Assembly: GCA_934646175.1 (NCBI GenBank) | Contig: CAKUEI010000070.1 | Span: 1 to 8,508, forward strand | Source of the DNA: an uncultured Oscillospiraceae bacterium | GTDB taxonomy: Bacteria > Bacillota > Clostridia > Oscillospirales > Oscillospiraceae | Length of the DNA stretch: 8,508 nt | Reading direction: 5' to 3' | Notes under the pieces: generated by a model | The model's database searches: none | What the model saw: only the letters and a program-made list of their open reading frames with translations | Told to the model about the DNA's origin: nothing | Shown: positions 6,179-8,508 of the stretch, in pieces | How positions within the stretch are numbered: the first letter of the stretch is position 1 | Layout of the letters: each line of letters begins with the position of its first letter | Program-made: the position numbers and the translations under genes

Positions 6179-7171
6179 ATGCAGGGGAATCTGTGGTTTG
6201 GTGTGGCGGAAACGGTCTGCCGGGTGCTGGAGGGGGCCGGGAAGCCGGCCTATCTGGTGGGGGGCGCAGTGCGCGACCTGTTGATGGGTCGCACGCCGCA
6301 GGACTGGGATGTGACGACAGCCGCCCTGCCGGAGGAGACTATGGCGCTGTTTGCCCACACGGTGCCTACAGGGATAGCGCACGGCACCATCACGGTGATT
6401 TTAGATGGCGTTCCGGTGGAGGTGACCACCTTCCGGGCAGAGACGGGCTATTCCGACGGGCGGCATCCGGACGCGGTGCGCTTCGGCACCACGCTGCAGG
6501 AGGACCTGGCCCGGCGAGATTTTACGGTGAATGCCATGGCCCTTCGTCCGCTGGACGGAACACTGGTGGACCGGTTCGGCGGGCAGCGGGACCTGAAGGA
6601 GAAGCGAATTCGCTGCGTGGGCGACCCGGTGCGTCGGTTTGAGGAGGACAGTCTGCGCATTTTCCGCGCGGTGCGGTTTTCAGCCCAGCTGGATTTTGCC
6701 ATCGAGCCGGAAACGCAGAACGCCATTTTCCTGTGCGCGGAGCGGACAAAATGCCTTTCCGGCGAGCGGGTGAAGGCGGAGATGCAGAAGCTGCTGCTGT
6801 CCAATTCCCCCGAGCGGGCGGAGCTGCTGCTGCGGTGCGGGGCCCTGCGCCCCTGGGGCGGCGGGAACGCTGCGGCGGACTGGAAAAAGCTGAAGGAGGT
6901 CCCCGCCGACCCCATTCACCGCTGGCGTGCCTTCTGTCAGATCACAGGCTTTCCGGCGGACACCCTGCCCATGGAACGCACCTTGCGTCGGGGCATCCTC
7001 CATCCGGAGGACGAAGTACTGCATGCGCTTACCATCACCGGCGGGGAGCTTTATGCGCTGGGCCTCCGCGGCCCGGAGATCAGCGCGGCCCAGCGAAAGC
7101 TGACCGAGCATGTAATGCTTCATCCAGAGGACAATGAGAAGAAGACGCTGCTTCACCTTTTGAATCTGTGA
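6179..7171 (+). CDS. cca: CCA tRNA nucleotidyltransferase (class II, HD-less)
   Basis: This cytoplasmic enzyme adds or repairs the 3' CCA end of tRNAs. The chosen start gives 330 residues. The class II head domain is clear: YLVGGAVRDLLMG at 25-37, the metal-binding DWD with Asp42 and Asp44, AHGTITV at 67-73, EVTTFR at 81-86 and RRDFTVNAMA at 112-121. The nucleotide-selecting motif EEDSLRIFRAVRF is at 155-167 and GERVKAEMQKLL at 195-206. The C-terminal part has no HD phosphohydrolase motif and is shorter than the roughly 400-residue Bacillus enzyme as I recall it. A longer in-frame start at 6017 exists, but ATG 6179 has AGGGGGG six bases upstream and begins just before the family homology. A poly(A) polymerase cannot be excluded from motifs alone. 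Confidence 0.9.
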   Translation: MQGNLWFGVAETVCRVLEGAGKPAYLVGGAVRDLLMGRTPQDWDVTTAALPEETMALFAHTVPTGIAHGTITVILDGVPVEVTTFRAETGYSDGRHPDAVRFGTTLQEDLARRDFTVNAMALRPLDGTLVDRFGGQRDLKEKRIRCVGDPVRRFEEDSLRIFRAVRFSAQLDFAIEPETQNAIFLCAERTKCLSGERVKAEMQKLLLSNSPERAELLLRCGALRPWGGGNAAADWKKLKEVPADPIHRWRAFCQITGFPADTLPMERTLRRGILHPEDEVLHALTITGGELYALGLRGPEISAAQRKLTEHVMLHPEDNEKKTLLHLLNL

Positions 7172-7175
7172 AAGA

Positions 7176-7213
7176 CTCCGTGCAAAGCATAGACTTTGCA
7201 CGGGGTTCTTTTT
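7176..7213. terminator. Intrinsic terminator of cca, shared with the convergent U32 gene
   Basis: CTCCGTGCAAAG (7176-7187) pairs with CTTTGCACGGGG (7194-7205) around the loop CATAGA, giving 12 bp with one G-U pair, followed by TTCTTTTT on the plus strand. The hairpin starts four bases after the cca stop. The T-run overlaps the TAA of the minus-strand gene at 7214-7212. In the minus direction only TCTTTC follows the stem, so termination there should be weaker. Confidence 0.85.
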
Positions 7214-8417
7214 ATGCCTCCCGCCGCAGCAGGGAAAGGGGCGGGGCCTGCACCGGAAGATGCATGGTGAACTTGGACTGGGGCTTTCGCATTTCGGACA
7301 CGGGGAAGCCGTCGCCGTCCAGCAGCTGTCCCGCCCGGAAGGAGACGGGGGTGAGGTTTGGCCCCACCAGCTCCAGCGTATCTCCGGAGGCGAACTTGTT
7401 GCGCAGGCTGAGCACGGCGGTGCCATCCGTTGCGCAGTGCTCCACCACCGCGACCACCTGCCAGTCCCGCTGATAACGGGAGTGACCGGTGAACTGCCCG
7501 GGCTGACCGAAGTAAAACCCGGTGGAGTAGGGCCGATGACTGATCTTCTCCACCTCGTTGCGCCAGATCGGCTCCAGCGCCATGCCGTTTTTCGCGGCGT
7601 CGATGGCGTGGCGGTAGGCACTGGTGACGATGGCGGTATAGTAGGCGGATTTGGCCCGCCCCTCCAGCTTGATGGAGTCAAGGCCGGCATCCATCAGCTC
7701 TTTCACGTGGTCGATCATGCACATGTCCTTGGAATTGAAGAGGTAAGTGCCGCCGTCCTCTTCCACCACGGGGAAAAATTCGCCGGGGCGCTTTTCCTCC
7801 ATGAGAGCGTAAGAATAGCGGCAGGGCTGGGCGCAGGCACCGCGGTTGGCGTCCCGGCCGGTCATGTAATTGGAGATGACGCAGCGGCCGGAGTAGCTGA
7901 CGCACATGGCGCCGTGGGCGAAGGCTTCCAGCTCCAGCTCCGCGGGGGTCTTGGCGCGGATCTCCGCAATTTCATCGAGGGAAAGCTCCCGGGCCAGAAT
8001 CACGCGGGAAGCGCCCAGATCGTGCCACGCCCGGGCCGCCTGATAGTTTACGATGCTGGCCTGGGTACTGATATGTACCTGCACCTTGGGCGCATAGCGC
8101 TTTGCCAGCGCCAGGACGCCCACATCGGCCACGATCAGCGCGGTGATGCCGATCTCCTGTAAAAAGGCGAGGTAATCGGGCAGCGCGTCGATCTCCCCGT
8201 TGCGGGGCAGGGTGTTGCATGTCACATGGACGGCCACCTGATGGCTTTTGCAGAAGGAAACGGCATCCCGCAGGCCATCATGGTCGAAATTCCCGGCGAA
8301 GGCACGCATCCCGAAGGCGTTTCCCGCCAGATAGACGGCGTCCGCGCCGTAGGCCACGGCCATGTTCAGGCGCTCCCGATCGCCTGCGGGGGCGAGAAGT
8401 TCCAGCTTGTGGGACAT
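7212..8417 (-). CDS. U32 family protein, probable TrhP/YrrO-like tRNA hydroxylation factor
   Basis: This is a 401-residue member of the family named peptidase U32. Characterised relatives act in RNA hydroxylation: TrhP (YegQ, YrrN/YrrO) for tRNA U34 and RlhA for 23S rRNA. The N-terminal barrel begins LELLAPAGD at 5-13. The U32 signature is present, with EAFAHGAMC at 164-172, GRC at 177-179 and Ser182. A second cysteine pair is in RGACAQPC at 192-199. Cys172, Cys179, Cys195 and Cys199 are the likely iron-sulfur ligands. FNSKDMCMI at 227-235, IKLEGRAKS at 249-257 and RPYSTGFYFG at 295-304 resemble the Bacillus YrrO type. A C-terminal beta domain follows. GGAGGT six bases before ATG fixes the start. 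Older protease or collagenase labels are less likely. The exact RNA target is inferred. Confidence 0.88.
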   Translation of the reverse strand: MSHKLELLAPAGDRERLNMAVAYGADAVYLAGNAFGMRAFAGNFDHDGLRDAVSFCKSHQVAVHVTCNTLPRNGEIDALPDYLAFLQEIGITALIVADVGVLALAKRYAPKVQVHISTQASIVNYQAARAWHDLGASRVILARELSLDEIAEIRAKTPAELELEAFAHGAMCVSYSGRCVISNYMTGRDANRGACAQPCRYSYALMEEKRPGEFFPVVEEDGGTYLFNSKDMCMIDHVKELMDAGLDSIKLEGRAKSAYYTAIVTSAYRHAIDAAKNGMALEPIWRNEVEKISHRPYSTGFYFGQPGQFTGHSRYQRDWQVVAVVEHCATDGTAVLSLRNKFASGDTLELVGPNLTPVSFRAGQLLDGDGFPVSEMRKPQSKFTMHLPVQAPPLSLLRREA

Positions 8418-8429
8418 GATGATACCTCC

Positions 8430-8461
8430 AAAAGAAAAAGGGGCGGCCGGGCGGCCGCCCC
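8430..8461 (-). terminator. Intrinsic terminator directly upstream of the U32 gene
   Basis: GGGGCGGCCG and CGGCCGCCCC form a perfect GC-rich stem (8440-8461; 9-10 bp with a very tight loop). On the minus strand it is followed by TTTTTCTTTT (8439-8430), a good T-run. The T-run abuts the GGAGGT ribosome binding site (8429-8424) of the U32 gene with no gap. It fits as the terminator of the gene entering from the right. In the plus direction only TTT follows. Confidence 0.82.
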
Positions 8462-8466
8462 TTTGG

Positions 8467-8508
8467 TCAGGATGATGTTTTGCTGTACTGGTTCACCTTT
8501 ACCTGATG
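8467..8508 (-). CDS. C-terminal end of a gene entering from the right edge (partial)
   Basis: On the minus strand one frame is open from the edge to a TGA at 8469-8467 and encodes HQVKVNQYSKTSS. It ends five bases before the terminator hairpin, the expected spacing for a gene and its terminator. The tail is too short to identify. In Bacillus and relatives the genes before yrrO are mltG, an O-methyltransferase and yrrN, but this tail does not clearly match any of them. Confidence 0.4.
   Translation of the reverse strand, partial: HQVKVNQYSKTSS

Noticed and set aside
7260..8162. A 300-codon open frame antisense to the U32 gene
   Set aside because: It has the same shadow composition and lies wholly inside a well-supported family member on the other strand.
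1..8508. A novel defence, mobile or biosynthetic system
   Set aside because: Every gene that can be read here in full belongs to a well-known housekeeping family. No transposase, integrase, repeat array, toxin-antitoxin pair or unknown multi-gene set is visible.

Overview
The window is a compact, GC-rich stretch of bacterial chromosome carrying part of a division and cell wall (dcw) cluster, plus a tRNA-maturation gene and a U32-family gene. Protein style and gene order point to a GC-rich member of the Clostridia, most plausibly the Oscillospiraceae/Ruminococcaceae group. The signs are murG-murA-ftsQ-ftsZ with no ftsA between ftsQ and ftsZ, strong AGGAGG-type ribosome binding sites, sigma-A-type promoters in AT-rich islands, and a YrrO-like U32 protein. 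This placement is inference from sequence style; no database was searched.

Left half, plus strand (1-4524). The last codons of an upstream gene overlap the murG start by ATGA. Then come murG (lipid II synthesis), murA (first committed step of peptidoglycan synthesis), ftsQ/divIB (divisome membrane protein) and ftsZ (cytokinetic tubulin). The first three look like one operon with short gaps. ftsZ has its own strong promoter in the 126-base gap before it, so it can be transcribed with the operon or alone. A 14-bp perfect hairpin follows ftsZ.

Centre (4525-6178). murC, the UDP-MurNAc:L-alanine ligase, lies on the minus strand and converges on ftsZ across a 122-base gap with two terminator-type hairpins. 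Between murC and the plus-strand cca gene, two near-consensus promoters face each other, so each gene's promoter lies inside the other gene's 5' leader.

Right half (6179-8508). cca is a short, HD-less tRNA nucleotidyltransferase. It converges on a minus-strand U32-family gene that is probably a TrhP-like tRNA-hydroxylation factor. The two genes are separated by 40 bases holding a shared hairpin. Upstream of the U32 gene, an intrinsic terminator runs straight into its ribosome binding site. Just before that is the likely C-terminal tail of another minus-strand gene that enters from the right edge.

murA, murC and murG act in sequence in the lipid II pathway. FtsZ and FtsQ organise the septum where that precursor is used. 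I found no mobile element, CRISPR array, RNA gene or unknown protein system. The points worth a second look are regulatory architecture and small departures from family motifs.
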